A stretch of DNA of 64,000 nucleotides from Escarpia spicata (Eukaryota > Annelida > Polychaeta > Sabellida > Siboglinidae): NCBI GenBank assembly GCA_963995525.1, contig OZ023206.1:42639178-42703177 (forward strand), given 5' to 3'. This document shows positions 12,715-28,362 of the stretch, piece by piece. Numbering within the stretch: the first letter of the stretch is position 1; each line of letters opens with the position of its first letter. The notes beneath the pieces were generated by a model. It saw only the letters and a program-made list of their open reading frames with translations, ran no database searches and was not told the origin of the DNA. Both the position numbers and the translations under genes were made by a program.

Positions 12715-15700
12715 CCCAAATAGATGTTTTGCATGTTACAAATCTTCACGAAGGCTAGACTGATATCAAGCTACACACATAACTAGATTAACCACAAATG
12801 GGAATGCATGTTACCGTTTTATCTCCGTCACGTAAGTTACAAGAACATATTACGTAAGTTATAGGTGTGAAAACTCATCCCCATTTGATGTTTTATCTTG
12901 TCTAAAGCAGCAGTACATTCAGTACTCACGAGACAAACATGTCCCATGTCAAAGTGTTCGAACACAATTTATGCATATCATAGCATAACGGTATTTTAAG
13001 TGAACTTTTTTCGGCGGACGGACCCTTAATGTGGTCTTACCCCAAATAGATGTTTTGCATGTTACAAATCTTCACGAAGGCTAGACTGATATCAAGGTAC
13101 ACACATAACTAGATTAACCACAAGTGGGAATGCATGTTACCGTTTTATCTCCGTCACGTAAGTTACAAGAACATATTACGTAAGTTATAGGTGTGAAAAC
13201 TCATCCCCATTTGATGTTTTATCTTGTCTAAAGCAGCAGTACATTCAGTACTCACGAGACAAACATGTCCCATGTCAAAGTGTTCGAACACAATTTATGC
13301 ATATCACAGCATAACGGTATTTTAAGTGAACTTTTTTCGGCGGACGGATCCTTAATGTGGTCTTACCCCAAATAGATGTTTTGCATGTTACAAATCTTCA
13401 CGAAGGCTAAACTGATATCAAGCTACACACATAACTAGATTAACCACAAATGGGAATGCATGTTACCGTTTTATCTCCGTCACGTAAGTTACAAGAACAT
13501 ATTACGTAAGTTATAGGTGTGAAAACTTATCCCCATTTGATGTTTTATCTTGTCTAAAGCAGCAGTACATTCAGTACTCACGAGACAAACATGTCCCATG
13601 TCAAAGTGTTCGAACACAATTTATGCATATCATAGCATAACGGTATTTTAAGTGAACTTTTTTCGGCGGACGGATCCTTAATGTGGTCTTACCCCAAATA
13701 GATGTTTTGCATGTTACAAATCTTCACGAAGGCTAGACTGATATCAAGCTACATACATAACTAGATTAACCACAAATGGGAATGCATGTTACCGTTTTAT
13801 CTCCGTCACGTAAGTTACAAGAACATATTACGTAAGTTATAGGTGTGAAAACTTATCCCCATTTGATGTTTTATCTTGTCTAAAGCAGCAGTACATTCAG
13901 TACTCACGAGACAAACATGTCCCATGTCAAAGTGTTCGAACAAAATTTATGCATATCACAGCATAACGGTATTTTAAGTGGACTTTTTTTGGCGGACGGA
14001 TCCTTAATGTGGTCTTACCCCAAATAGATGTTTTGCATGTTACACATCTTCACGAAGGCTAGACTGATATCAAGCTACACACATAACTAGATTAACCACA
14101 AATGGGAATGCATGTTACCGTTTTATCTCCGTCACGTAAGTTACAAGAACATATTACGTAAGTTATAGGTGTGAAAACTTATCCCCATTTGATGTTTTAT
14201 CTTGTCTAAAGCAGCAGTACATTCAGTACTCACGAGACAAACATGTCCCATGTCAAAGTGTTCGAACACAATTTATGCATATCATAGCATAACGGTATTT
14301 TAAGTGAACTTTTTTCGGCGGACGGACCCTTAATGTGGTCTTACCCCAAATAGATGTTTTGCATGTTACAAATCTTCACGAAGGCTAGACTGATATCAAG
14401 GTACACACATAACTAGATTAACCACAAGTGGGAATGCATGTTACCGTTTTATCTCCGTCACGTAAGTTACAAGAACATATTACGTAAGTTATAGGTGTGA
14501 AAACTCATCCCCATTTGATGTTTTATCTTGTCTAAAGCAGCAGTACATTCAGTACTCACGAGACAAACATGTCCCATGTCAAAGTGTTCGAACACAATTT
14601 ATGCATATCACAGCATAACGGTATTTTAAGTGAACTTTTTTCGGCGGACGGATCCTTAATGTGGTCTTACCCCAAATAGATGTTTTGCATGTTACAAATC
14701 TTCACGAAGGCTAAACTGATATCAAGCTACACACATAACTAGATTAACCACAAATGGGAATGCATGTTACCGTTTTATCTCCGTCACGTAAGTTACAAGA
14801 ACATATTACGTAAGTTATAGGTGTGAAAACTTATCCCCATTTGATGTTTTATCTTGTCTAAAGCAGCAGTACATTCAGTACTCACGAGACAAACATGTCC
14901 CATGTCAAAGTGTTCGAACACAATTTATGCATATCATAGCATAACGGTATTTTAAGTGAACTTTTTTCGGCGGACGGATCCTTAATGTGGTCTTACCCCA
15001 AATAGATGTTTTGCATGTTACAAATCTTCACGAAGGCTAGACTGATATCAAGCTACATACATAACTAGATTAACCACAAATGGGAATGCATGTTACCGTT
15101 TTATCTCCGTCACGTAAGTTACAAGAACATATTACGTAAGTTATAGGTGTGAAAACTTATCCCCATTTGATGTTTTATCTTGTCTAAAGCAGCAGTACAT
15201 TCAGTACTCACGAGACAAACATGTCCCATGTCAAAGTGTTCGAACAAAATTTATGCATATCACAGCATAACGGTATTTTAAGTGGACTTTTTTTGGCGGA
15301 CGGATCCTTAATGTGGTCTTACCCCAAATAGATGTTTTGCATGTTACACATCTTCACGAAGGCTAGACTGATATCAAGCTACACACATAACTAGATTAAC
15401 CACAAATGGGAATGCATGTTACCGTTTTATCTCCGTCACGTAAGTTACAAGAACATATTACGTAAGTTATAGGTGTGAAAACTCATCCCCATTTGATGTT
15501 TTATCTTGTCTAAAGCAGCAGTACATTCAGTACTCACGAGACAAACATGTCCCATGTCAAAGTGTTCGAACAAAATTTATGCATATCACAGCATAACGGT
15601 ATTTTAAGTGGACTTTTTTCGGCGGACGGATCCTTAATGTGGTCTTACCCCAAATAGATGTTTTGCATGTTACAAATCTTCACGAAGGCTAGACTGATAT

Positions 15701-18700
15701 CAAGCTACACACATAACTAGATTAACCACAAGTGGGAATGCATGTTACCGTTTTATCTCCGTCACGTAAGTTACAAGAACATATTACGTAAGTTATAGGT
15801 GTGAAAACTCATCCCCATTTGATGTTTTATCTTGTCTAAAGCAGCAGTACATTCAGTACTCACGAGACAAACATGTCCCATGTCAAAGTGTTCGAACACA
15901 ATTTATGCATATCACAGCATAACGGTATTTTAAGTGAACTTTTTTCGGCGGACGGATCCTTAATGTGGTCTTACCCCAAATAGATGTTTTGCATGTTACA
16001 AATCTTCACGAAGGCTAAACTGATATCAAGCTACACACATAACTAGATTAACCACAAATGGGAATGCATGTTACCGTTTTATCTCCGTCACGTAAGTTAC
16101 AAGAACATATTACGTAAGTTATAGGTGTGAAAACTTATCCCCATTTGATGTTTTATCTTGTCTAAAGCAGCAGTACATTCAGTACTCACGAGACAAACAT
16201 GTCCCATGTCAAAGTGTTCGAACACAATTTATGCATATCATAGCATAACGGTATTTTAAGTGAACTTTTTTCGGCGGACGGATCCTTAATGTGGTCTTAC
16301 CCCAAATAGATGTTTTGCATGTTACAAATCTTCACGAAGGCTAGACTGATATCAAGCTACATACATAACTAGATTAACCACAAATGGGAATGCATGTTAC
16401 CGTTTTATCTCCGTCACGTAAGTTACAAGAACATATTACGTAAGTTATAGGTGTGAAAACTTATCCCCATTTGATGTTTTATCTTGTCTAAAGCAGCAGT
16501 ACATTCAGTACTCACGAGACAAACATGTCCCATGTCAAAGTGTTCGAACAAAATTTATGCATATCACAGCATAACGGTATTTTAAGTGGACTTTTTTTGG
16601 CGGACGGATCCTTAATGTGGTCTTACCCCAAATAGATGTTTTGCATGTTACACATCTTCACGAAGGCTAGACTGATATCAAGCTACACACATAACTAGAT
16701 TAACCACAAATGGGAATGCATGTTACCGTTTTATCTCCGTCACGTAAGTTACAAGAACATATTACGTAAGTTATAGGTGTGAAAACTTATCCCCATTTGA
16801 TGTTTTATCTTGTCTAAAGCAGCAGTACATTCAGTACTCACGAGACAAACATGTCCCATGTCAAAGTGTTCGAACACAATTTATGCATATCATAGCATAA
16901 CGGTATTTTAAGTGAACTTTTTTCGGCGGACGGACCCTTAATGTGGTCTTACCCCAAATAGATGTTTTGCATGTTACAAATCTTCACGAAGGCTAGACTG
17001 ATATCAAGGTACACACATAACTAGATTAACCACAAGTGGGAATGCATGTTACCGTTTTATCTCCGTCACGTAAGTTACAAGAACATATTACGTAAGTTAT
17101 AGGTGTGAAAACTCATCCCCATTTGATGTTTTATCTTGTCTAAAGCAGCAGTACATTCAGTACTCACGAGACAAACATGTCCCATGTCAAAGTGTTCGAA
17201 CACAATTTATGCATATCACAGCATAACGGTATTTTAAGTGAACTTTTTTCGGCGGACGGATCCTTAATGTGGTCTTACCCCAAATAGATGTTTTGCATGT
17301 TACAAATCTTCACGAAGGCTAAACTGATATCAAGCTACACACATAACTAGATTAACCACAAATGGGAATGCATGTTACCGTTTTATCTCCGTCACGTAAG
17401 TTACAAGAACATATTACGTAAGTTATAGGTGTGAAAACTTATCCCCATTTGATGTTTTATCTTGTCTAAAGCAGCAGTACATTCAGTACTCACGAGACAA
17501 ACATGTCCCATGTCAAAGTGTTCGAACACAATTTATGCATATCATAGCATAACGGTATTTTAAGTGAACTTTTTTCGGCGGACGGATCCTTAATGTGGTC
17601 TTACCCCAAATAGATGTTTTGCATGTTACAAATCTTCACGAAGGCTAGACTGATATCAAGCTACATACATAACTAGATTAACCACAAATGGGAATGCATG
17701 TTACCGTTTTATCTCCGTCACGTAAGTTACAAGAACATATTACGTAAGTTATAGGTGTGAAAACTTATCCCCATTTGATGTTTTATCTTGTCTAAAGCAG
17801 CAGTACATTCAGTACTCACGAGACAAACATGTCCCATGTCAAAGTGTTCGAACAAAATTTATGCATATCACAGCATAACGGTATTTTAAGTGGACTTTTT
17901 TTGGCGGACGGATCCTTAATGTGGTCTTACCCCAAATAGATGTTTTGCATGTTACACATCTTCACGAAGGCTAGACTGATATCAAGCTACACACATAACT
18001 AGATTAACCACAAATGGGAATGCATGTTACCGTTTTATCTCCGTCACGTAAGTTACAAGAACATATTACGTAAGTTATAGGTGTGAAAACTCATCCCCAT
18101 TTGATGTTTTATCTTGTCTAAAGCAGCAGTACATTCAGTACTCACGAGACAAACATGTCCCATGTCAAAGTGTTCGAACACAATTTATGCATATCACAGC
18201 ATAACGGTATTTTAAGTGAACTTTTTTCGGCGGACGGATCCTTAATGTGGTCTTACCCCAAATAGATGTTTTGCATGTTACAAATCTTCACGAAGGCTAA
18301 ACTGATATCAAGCTACACACATAACTAGATTAACCACAAATGGGAATGCATGTTACCGTTTTATCTCCGTCACGTAAGTTACAAGAACATATTACGTAAG
18401 TTATAGGTGTGAAAACTTATCCCCATTTGATGTTTTATCTTGTCTAAAGCAGCAGTACATTCAGTACTCACGAGACAAACATGTCCCATGTCAAAGTGTT
18501 CGAACACAATTTATGCATATCATAGCATAACGGTATTTTAAGTGAACTTTTTTCGGCGGACGGATCCTTAATGTGGTCTTACCCCAAATAGATGTTTTGC
18601 ATGTTACAAATCTTCACGAAGGCTAGACTGATATCAAGCTACATACATAACTAGATTAACCACAAATGGGAATGCATGTTACCTTTTTATCTCCGTCACG

Positions 18701-21700
18701 TAAGTTACAAGAACATATTACGTAAGTTATAGGTGTGAAAACTTATCCCCATTTGATGTTTTATCTTGTCTAAAGCAGCAGTACATTCAGTACTCACGAG
18801 ACAAACATGTCCCATGTCAAAGTGTTCGAACAAAATTTATGCATATCACAGCATAACGGTATTTTAAGTGGACTTTTTTTGGCGGACGGATCCTTAATGT
18901 GGTCTTACCCCAAATAGATGTTTTGCATGTTACACATCTTCACGAAGGCTAGACTGATATCAAGCTACACACATAACTAGATTAACCACAAATGGGAATG
19001 CATGTTACCGTTTTATCTCCGTCACGTAAGTTACAAGAACATATTACGTAAGTTATAGGTGTGAAAACTTATCCCCATTTGATGTTTTATCTTGTCTAAA
19101 GCAGCAGTACATTCAGTACTCACGAGACAAACATGTCCCATGTCAAAGTGTTCGAACACAATTTATGCATATCATAGCATAACGGTATTTTAAGTGAACT
19201 TTTTTCGGCGGACGGACCCTTAATGTGGTCTTACCCCAAATAGATGTTTTGCATGTTACACATCTTCACGAAGGCTAGACTGATATCAAGCTACACACAT
19301 AACTAGATTAACCACAAATGGGAATGCATGTTACCGTTTTATCTCCGTCACGTAAGTTACAAGAACATATTACGTAAGTTATAGGTGTGAAAACTCATCC
19401 CCATTTGATGTTTTATCTTGTCTAAAGCAGCAGTACATTCAGTACTCACGAGACAAACATGTCCCATGTCAAAGTGTTCGAACACAATTTATGCATATCA
19501 CAGCATAACGGTATTTTAAGTGAACTTTTTTCGGCGGACGGATCCTTAATGTGGTCTTACCCCAAATAGATGTTTTGCATGTTACAAATCTTCACGAAGG
19601 CTAAACTGATATCAAGCTACACACATAACTAGATTAACCACAAATGGGAATGCATGTTACCGTTTTATCTCCGTCACGTAAGTTACAAGAACATATTACA
19701 TAAGTTATAGGTGTGAAAACTTATCCCCATTTGATGTTTTATCTTGTCTAAAGCAGCAGTACATTCAGTACTCACGAGACAAACATGTCCCATGTCAAAG
19801 TGTTCGAACACAATTTATGCATATCATAGCATAACGGTATTTTAAGTGAACTTTATTCGGCGGACGGATCCTTAATGTGGTCTTACCCCAAATAGATGTT
19901 TTGCATGTTACAAATCTTCACGAAGGCTAGACTGATATCAAGCTACATACATAACTAGATTAACCCCAAATGGGAATGCATGTTACCTTTTTATCTCCGT
20001 CACGTAAGTTACAAGAACATATTACGTAAGTTATAGGTGTGAAAACTTATCCCCATTTGATGTTTTATCTTGTCTAAAGCAGCAGTACATTCAGTACTCA
20101 CGAGACAAACATGTCCCATGTCAAAGTGTTCGAACAAAATTTATGCATATCACAGCATAACGGTATTTTAAGTGGACTTTTTTTGGCGGACGGATCCTTA
20201 ATGTGGTCTTACCCCAAATAGATGTTTTGCATGTTACACATCTTCACGAAGGCTAGACTGATATCAAGCTACACACATAACTAGATTAACCACAAATGGG
20301 AATGCATGTTACCGTTTTATCTCCGTCACGTAAGTTACAAGAACATATTACGTAAGTTATAGGTGTGAAAACTTATCCCCATTTGATGTTTTATCTTGTC
20401 TAAAGCAGCAGTACATTCAGTACTCACGAGACAAACATGTCCCATGTCAAAGTGTTCGAACACAATTTATGCATATCATAGCATAACGGTATTTTAAGTG
20501 AACTTTTTTCGGCGGACGGACCCTTAATGTGGTCTTACCCCAAATAGATGTTTTGCATGTTACAAATCTTCACGAAGGCTAGACTGATATCAAGGTACAC
20601 ACATAACTAGATTAACCACAAGTGGGAATGCATGTTACCGTTTTATCTCCGTCACGTAAGTTACAAGAACATATTACGTAAGTTATAGGTGTGAAAACTC
20701 ATCCCCATTTGATGTTTTATCTTGTCTAAAGCAGCAGTACATTCAGTACTCACGAGACAAACATGTCCCATGTCAAAGTGTTCGAACACAATTTATGCAT
20801 ATCACAGCATAACGGTATTTTAAGTGAACTTTTTTCGGCGGACGGATCCTTAATGTGGTCTTACCCCAAATAGATGTTTTGCATGTTACAAATCTTCACG
20901 AAGGCTAAACTGATATCAAGCTACACACATAACTAGATTAACCACAAATGGGAATGCATGTTACCGTTTTATCTCCGTCACGTAAGTTACAAGAACATAT
21001 TACGTAAGTTATAGGTGTGAAAACTTATCCCCATTTGATGTTTTATCTTGTCTAAAGCAGCAGTACATTCAGTACTCACGAGACAAACATGTCCCATGTC
21101 AAAGTGTTCGAACACAATTTATGCATATCATAGCATAACGGTATTTTAAGTGAACTTTTTTCGGCGGACGGATCCTTAATGTGGTCTTACCCCAAATAGA
21201 TGTTTTGCATGTTACAAATCTTCACGAAGGCTAGACTGATATCAAGCTACATACATAACTAGATTAACCACAAATGGGAATGCATGTTACCGTTTTATCT
21301 CCGTCACGTAAGTTACAAGAACATATTACGTAAGTTATAGGTGTGAAAACTTATCCCCATTTGATGTTTTATCTTGTCTAAAGCAGCAGTACATTCAGTA
21401 CTCACGAGACAAACATGTCCCATGTCAAAGTGTTCGAACAAAATTTATGCATATCACAGCATAACGGTATTTTAAGTGGACTTTTTTTGGCGGACGGATC
21501 CTTAATGTGGTCTTACCCCAAATAGATGTTTTGCATGTTACACATCTTCACGAAGGCTAGACTGATATCAAGCTACACACATAACTAGATTAACCACAAA
21601 TGGGAATGCATGTTACCGTTTTATCTCCGTCACGTAAGTTACAAGAACATATTACGTAAGTTATAGGTGTGAAAACTCATCCCCATTTGATGTTTTATCT

Positions 21701-24700
21701 TGTCTAAAGCAGCAGTACATTCAGTACTCACGAGACAAACATGTCCCATGTCAAAGTGTTCGAACACAATTTATGCATATCACAGCATAACGGTATTTTA
21801 AGTGAACTTTTTTCGGCGGACGGATCCTTAATGTGGTCTTACCCCAAATAGATGTTTTGCATGTTACAAATCTTCACGAAGGCTAGACTGATATCAAGCT
21901 ACACACATAACTAGATTAACCACAAATGGGAATGCATGTTACCGTTTTATCTCCGTCACGTAAGTTACAAGAACATATTACGTAAGTTATAGGTGTGAAA
22001 ACTTATCCCCATTTGATGTTTTATCTTGTCTAAAGCAGCAGTACATTCAGTACTCACGAGACAAACATGTCCCATGTCAAAGTGTTCGAACAAAATTTAT
22101 GCATATCACAGCATAACGGTATTTTAAGTGGACTTTTTTCGGCGGACGGATCCTTAATGTGGTCTTACCCCAAATAGATGTTTTGCATGTTACAAATCTT
22201 CACGAAGGCTAGACTGATATCAAGCTACACACATAACTAGATTAACCACAAATGGGAATGCATGTTACCGTTTTATCTCCGTCACGTAAGTTACAAGAAC
22301 ATATTACGTAAGTTATAGGTGTGAAAACTTATCCCCATTTGATGTTTTATCTTGTCTAAAGCAGCAGTACATTCAGTACTCACGAGACAAACATGTCCCA
22401 TGTCAAAGTGTTCGAACAAAATTTATGCATATCACAGCATAACGGTATTTTAAGTGGACTTTTTTTGGCGGACGGATCCTTAATGTGGTCTTACCCCAAA
22501 TAGATGTTTTGCATGTTACACATCTTCACGAAGGCTAGACTGATATCAAGCTACACACATAACTAGATTAACCACAAATGGGAATGCATGTTACCGTTTT
22601 ATCTCCGTCACGTAAGTTACAAGAACATATTACGTAAGTTATAGGTGTGAAAACTTATCCCCATTTGATGTTTTATCTTGTCTAAAGCAGCAGTACATTC
22701 AGTACTCACGAGACAAACATGTCCCATGTCAAAGTGTTCGAACACAATTTATGCATATCATAGCATAACGGTATTTTAAGTGAACTTTTTTCGGCGGACG
22801 GACCCTTAATGTGGTCTTACCCCAAATAGATGTTTTGCATGTTACAAATCTTCACGAAGGCTAGACTGATATCAAGGTACACACATAACTAGATTAACCA
22901 CAAGTGGGAATGCATGTTACCGTTTTATCTCCGTCACGTAAGTTACAAGAACATATTACGTAAGTTATAGGTGTGAAAACTCATCCCCATTTGATGTTTT
23001 ATCTTGTCTAAAGCAGCAGTACATTCAGTACTCACGAGACAAACATGTCCCATGTCAAAGTGTTCGAACACAATTTATGCATATCACAGCATAACGGTAT
23101 TTTAAGTGAACTTTTTTCGGCGGACGGATCCTTAATGTGGTCTTACCCCAAATAGATGTTTTGCATGTTACAAATCTTCACGAAGGCTAAACTGATATCA
23201 AGCTACACACATAACTAGATTAACCACAAATGGGAATGCATGTTACCGTTTTATCTCCGTCACGTAAGTTACAAGAACATATTACGTAAGTTATAGGTGT
23301 GAAAACTTATCCCCATTTGATGTTTTATCTTGTCTAAAGCAGCAGTACATTCAGTACTCACGAGACAAACATGTCCCATGTCAAAGTGTTCGAACACAAT
23401 TTATGCATATCATAGCATAACGGTATTTTAAGTGAACTTTTTTCGGCGGACGGATCCTTAATGTGGTCTTACCCCAAATAGATGTTTTGCATGTTACAAA
23501 TCTTCACGAAGGCTAGACTGATATCAAGCTACATACATAACTAGATTAACCACAAATGGGAATGCATGTTACCGTTTTATCTCCGTCACGTAAGTTACAA
23601 GAACATATTACGTAAGTTATAGGTGTGAAAACTTATCCCCATTTGATGTTTTATCTTGTCTAAAGCAGCAGTACATTCAGTACTCACGAGACAAACATGT
23701 CCCATGTCAAAGTGTTCGAACAAAATTTATGCATATCACAGCATAACGGTATTTTAAGTGGACTTTTTTTGGCGGACGGATCCTTAATGTGGTCTTACCC
23801 CAAATAGATGTTTTGCATGTTACACATCTTCACGAAGGCTAGACTGATATCAAGCTACACACATAACTAGATTAACCACAAATGGGAATGCATGTTACCG
23901 TTTTATCTCCGTCACGTAAGTTACAAGAACATATTACGTAAGTTATAGGTGTGAAAACTCATCCCCATTTGATGTTTTATCTTGTCTAAAGCAGCAGTAC
24001 ATTCAGTACTCACGAGACAAACATGTCCCATGTCAAAGTGTTCGAACAAAATTTATGCATATCACAGCATAACGGTATTTTAAGTGGACTTTTTTCGGCG
24101 GACGGATCCTTAATGTGGTCTTACCCCAAATAGATGTTTTGCATGTTACAAATCTTCACGAAGGCTAGACTGATATCAAGCTACACACATAACTAGATTA
24201 ACCACAAGTGGGAATGCATGTTACCGTTTTATCTCCGTCACGTAAGTTACAAGAACATATTACGTAAGTTATAGGTGTGAAAACTCATCCCCATTTGATG
24301 TTTTATCTTGTCTAAAGCAGCAGTACATTCAGTACTCACGAGACAAACATGTCCCATGTCAAAGTGTTCGAACACAATTTATGCATATCACAGCATAACG
24401 GTATTTTAAGTGAACTTTTTTCGGCGGACGGATCCTTAATGTGGTCTTACCCCAAATAGATGTTTTGCATGTTACAAATCTTCACGAAGGCTAAACTGAT
24501 ATCAAGCTACACACATAACTAGATTAACCACAAATGGGAATGCATGTTACCGTTTTATCTCCGTCACGTAAGTTACAAGAACATATTACGTAAGTTATAG
24601 GTGTGAAAACTTATCCCCATTTGATGTTTTATCTTGTCTAAAGCAGCAGTACATTCAGTACTCACGAGACAAACATGTCCCATGTCAAAGTGTTCGAACA

Positions 24701-26732
24701 CAATTTATGCATATCATAGCATAACGGTATTTTAAGTGAACTTTTTTCGGCGGACGGATCCTTAATGTGGTCTTACCCCAAATAGATGTTTTGCATGTTA
24801 CAAATCTTCACGAAGGCTAGACTGATATCAAGCTACATACATAACTAGATTAACCACAAATGGGAATGCATGTTACCGTTTTATCTCCGTCACGTAAGTT
24901 ACAAGAACATATTACGTAAGTTATAGGTGTGAAAACTTATCCCCATTTGATGTTTTATCTTGTCTAAAGCAGCAGTACATTCAGTACTCACGAGACAAAC
25001 ATGTCCCATGTCAAAGTGTTCGAACAAAATTTATGCATATCACAGCATAACGGTATTTTAAGTGGACTTTTTTTGGCGGACGGATCCTTAATGTGGTCTT
25101 ACCCCAAATAGATGTTTTGCATGTTACACATCTTCACGAAGGCTAGACTGATATCAAGCTACACACATAACTAGATTAACCACAAATGGGAATGCATGTT
25201 ACCGTTTTATCTCCGTCACGTAAGTTACAAGAACATATTACGTAAGTTATAGGTGTGAAAACTTATCCCCATTTGATGTTTTATCTTGTCTAAAGCAGCA
25301 GTACATTCAGTACTCACGAGACAAACATGTCCCATGTCAAAGTGTTCGAACACAATTTATGCATATCATAGCATAACGGTATTTTAAGTGAACTTTTTTC
25401 GGCGGACGGACCCTTAATGTGGTCTTACCCCAAATAGATGTTTTGCATGTTACAAATCTTCACGAAGGCTAGACTGATATCAAGGTACACACATAACTAG
25501 ATTAACCACAAGTGGGAATGCATGTTACCGTTTTATCTCCGTCACGTAAGTTACAAGAACATATTACGTAAGTTATAGGTGTGAAAACTCATCCCCATTT
25601 GATGTTTTATCTTGTCTAAAGCAGCAGTACATTCAGTACTCACGAGACAAACATGTCCCATGTCAAAGTGTTCGAACACAATTTATGCATATCACAGCAT
25701 AACGGTATTTTAAGTGAACTTTTTTCGGCGGACGGATCCTTAATGTGGTCTTACCCCAAATAGATGTTTTGCATGTTACAAATCTTCACGAAGGCTAAAC
25801 TGATATCAAGCTACACACATAACTAGATTAACCACAAATGGGAATGCATGTTACCGTTTTATCTCCGTCACGTAAGTTACAAGAACATATTACGTAAGTT
25901 ATAGGTGTGAAAACTTATCCCCATTTGATGTTTTATCTTGTCTAAAGCAGCAGTACATTCAGTACTCACGAGACAAACATGTCCCATGTCAAAGTGTTCG
26001 AACACAATTTATGCATATCATAGCATAACGGTATTTTAAGTGAACTTTTTTCGGCGGACGGATCCTTAATGTGGTCTTACCCCAAATAGATGTTTTGCAT
26101 GTTACAAATCTTCACGAAGGCTAGACTGATATCAAGCTACATACATAACTAGATTAACCACAAATGGGAATGCATGTTACCGTTTTATCTCCGTCACGTA
26201 AGTTACAAGAACATATTACGTAAGTTATAGGTGTGAAAACTTATCCCCATTTGATGTTTTATCTTGTCTAAAGCAGCAGTACATTCAGTACTCACGAGAC
26301 AAACATGTCCCATGTCAAAGTGTTCGAACAAAATTTATGCATATCACAGCATAACGGTATTTTAAGTGGACTTTTTTTGGCGGACGGATCCTTAATGTGG
26401 TCTTACCCCAAATAGATGTTTTGCATGTTACACATCTTCACGAAGGCTAGACTGATATCAAGCTACACACATAACTAGATTAACCACAAATGGGAATGCA
26501 TGTTACCGTTTTATCTCCGTCACGTAAGTTACAAGAACATATTACGTAAGTTATAGGTGTGAAAACTCATCCCCATTTGATGTTTTATCTTGTCTAAAGC
26601 AGCAGTACATTCAGTACTCACGAGACAAACATGTCCCATGTCAAAGTGTTCGAACAAAATTTATGCATATCACAGCATAACGGTATTTTAAGTGGACTTT
26701 TTTCGACGGACGGATCCTTAATGTGGTCTTAC
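12715..26732. repeat. Zone 2: X-Y-Z-F four-monomer higher-order repeat (1304 bp), 43 monomers
   Basis: Four haplotypes follow one another. X has C27, T162, C251, T267, A289 and C309. Y has G57, G84, C162 and C251. Z has A44, T162, C251 and T267. F has T62, T162, A251, G289 and T298. Complete X-Y-Z-F quartets start at 14019, 16627, 20213, 22495 and 25103. They alternate with a variant quartet X'-Y'-Z-F (X' = C27, C162, A251; Y' = G84 without G57) at 15323 and 23799, making an 8-monomer, 2608-bp unit. Shortened units occur where X' and Y' have fused into one copy (17931, 19235, 21517). The zone opens with a copy having T267/C309 but A27 (12715) and closes with an X' copy (26407) before generic monomers resume. 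Confidence 0.88.
17931..20538. repeat. Four-monomer tandem duplication with the rare T102 variant, offset 1304
   Basis: The four copies from 17931 (fused X'/Y', Z, F with T102, X) recur from 19235 in the same order. T102 (ACCTTT for ACCGTT) occurs only in the F copies at 18583 and 19887. The second unit has gained private changes: ATTACATAAG and CTTTATTCGG in the Z copy at 19561, and AACCCC in the F copy at 19887. The duplication is therefore older than these three substitutions. Confidence 0.82.
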
Positions 26733-27058
26733 CCCAAATAGATGTTTTGCATGTTACAAATCTTCACGAAGGCTAGACTGATATCAAGCTACACACATAA
26801 CTAGATTAACCACAAATGGGAATGCATGTTACCGTTTTATCTCCGTCACGTAAGTTACAAGAACATATTACGTAAGTTATAGGTGTGAAAACTCATCCCC
26901 ATTTGATGTTTTATCTTGTCTAAAGCAGCAGTACATTCAGTACTCACGAGACAAACATGTCCCATGTCAAAGTGTTCGAACACAATTTATGCATATCACA
27001 GCATAACGGTATTTTAAGTGAACTTTTTTCGGCGGACGGATCCTTAATGTGGTCTTAC

Positions 27059-28362
27059 CCCAAATAGATGTTTTGCATGTTACAAATCTTCACGAAGGCT
27101 AGACTGATATCAAGCTACACACATAACTAGATTAACCACAAATGGGAATGCATGTTACCGTTTTATCTCCGTCACGTAAGTTACAAGAACATATTACGTA
27201 AGTTATAGGTGTGAAAACTTATCCCCATTTGATGTTTTATCTTGTCTAAAGCAGCAGTACATTCAGTACTCACGAGACAAACATGTCCCATGTCAAAGTG
27301 TTCGAACAAAATTTATGCATATCACAGCATAACGGTATTTTAAGTGGACTTTTTTCGGCGGACGGATCCTTAATGTGGTCTTACCCCAAATAGATGTTTT
27401 GCATGTTACAAATCTTCACGAAGGCTAGACTGATATCAAGCTACACACATAACTAGATTAACCACAAATGGGAATGCATGTTACCGTTTTATCTCCGTCA
27501 CGTAAGTTACAAGAACATATTACGTAAGTTATAGGTGTGAAAACTCATCCCCATTTGATGTTTTATCTTGTCTAAAGCAGCAGTACATCCAGTACTCACG
27601 AGACAAACATGTCCCATTTCAAAGTGTTCGAACAAAATTTATGCATATCACAGCATAACGGTATTTTAAGTGGACTTTTTTCGGCGGACGGATCCTTAAT
27701 GTGGTCTTACCCCAAATAGATGTTTTGCATGTTACAAATCTTCACGAAGGCTAGACTGATATCAAGCTACACACATAACTAGATTAACCACAAATGGGAA
27801 TGCATGTTACCGTTTTATCTCCGTCACGTAAGTTACAAGAACATATTACGTAAGTTATAGGTGTGAAAACTTATCCCCATTTGATGTTTTATCTTGTCTA
27901 AAGCAGCAGTACATTCAGTACTCACGAGACAAACATGTCCCATGTCAAAGTGTTCGAACAAAATTTATGCATATCACAGCATAACGGTATTTTAAGTGGA
28001 CTTTTTTCGGCGGACGGATCCTTAATGTGGTCTTACCCCAAATAGATGTTTTGCATGTTACAAATCTTCACGAAGGCTAGACTGATATCAAGCTACACAC
28101 ATAACTAGATTAACCACAAATGGGAATGCATGTTACCGTTTTATCTCCGTCACGTAAGTTACAAGAACATATTACGTAAGTTATAGGTGTGAAAACTCAT
28201 CCCCATTTGATGTTTTATCTTGTCTAAAGCAGCAGTACATCCAGTACTCACGAGACAAACATGTCCCATTTCAAAGTGTTCGAACAAAATTTATGCATAT
28301 CACAGCATAACGGTATTTTAAGTGGACTTTTTTCGGCGGACGGATCCTTAATGTGGTCTTAC
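27059..28362. repeat. Two-monomer tandem duplication, offset 652
   Basis: The pair at 27059-27710 (T162 copy, then C205/T234 copy) is repeated at 27711-28362. I saw no difference between the pairs. C205 (CATCCAG) is confined to these two units and to the copy at 29993, so this is a short local duplication. Confidence 0.83.
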
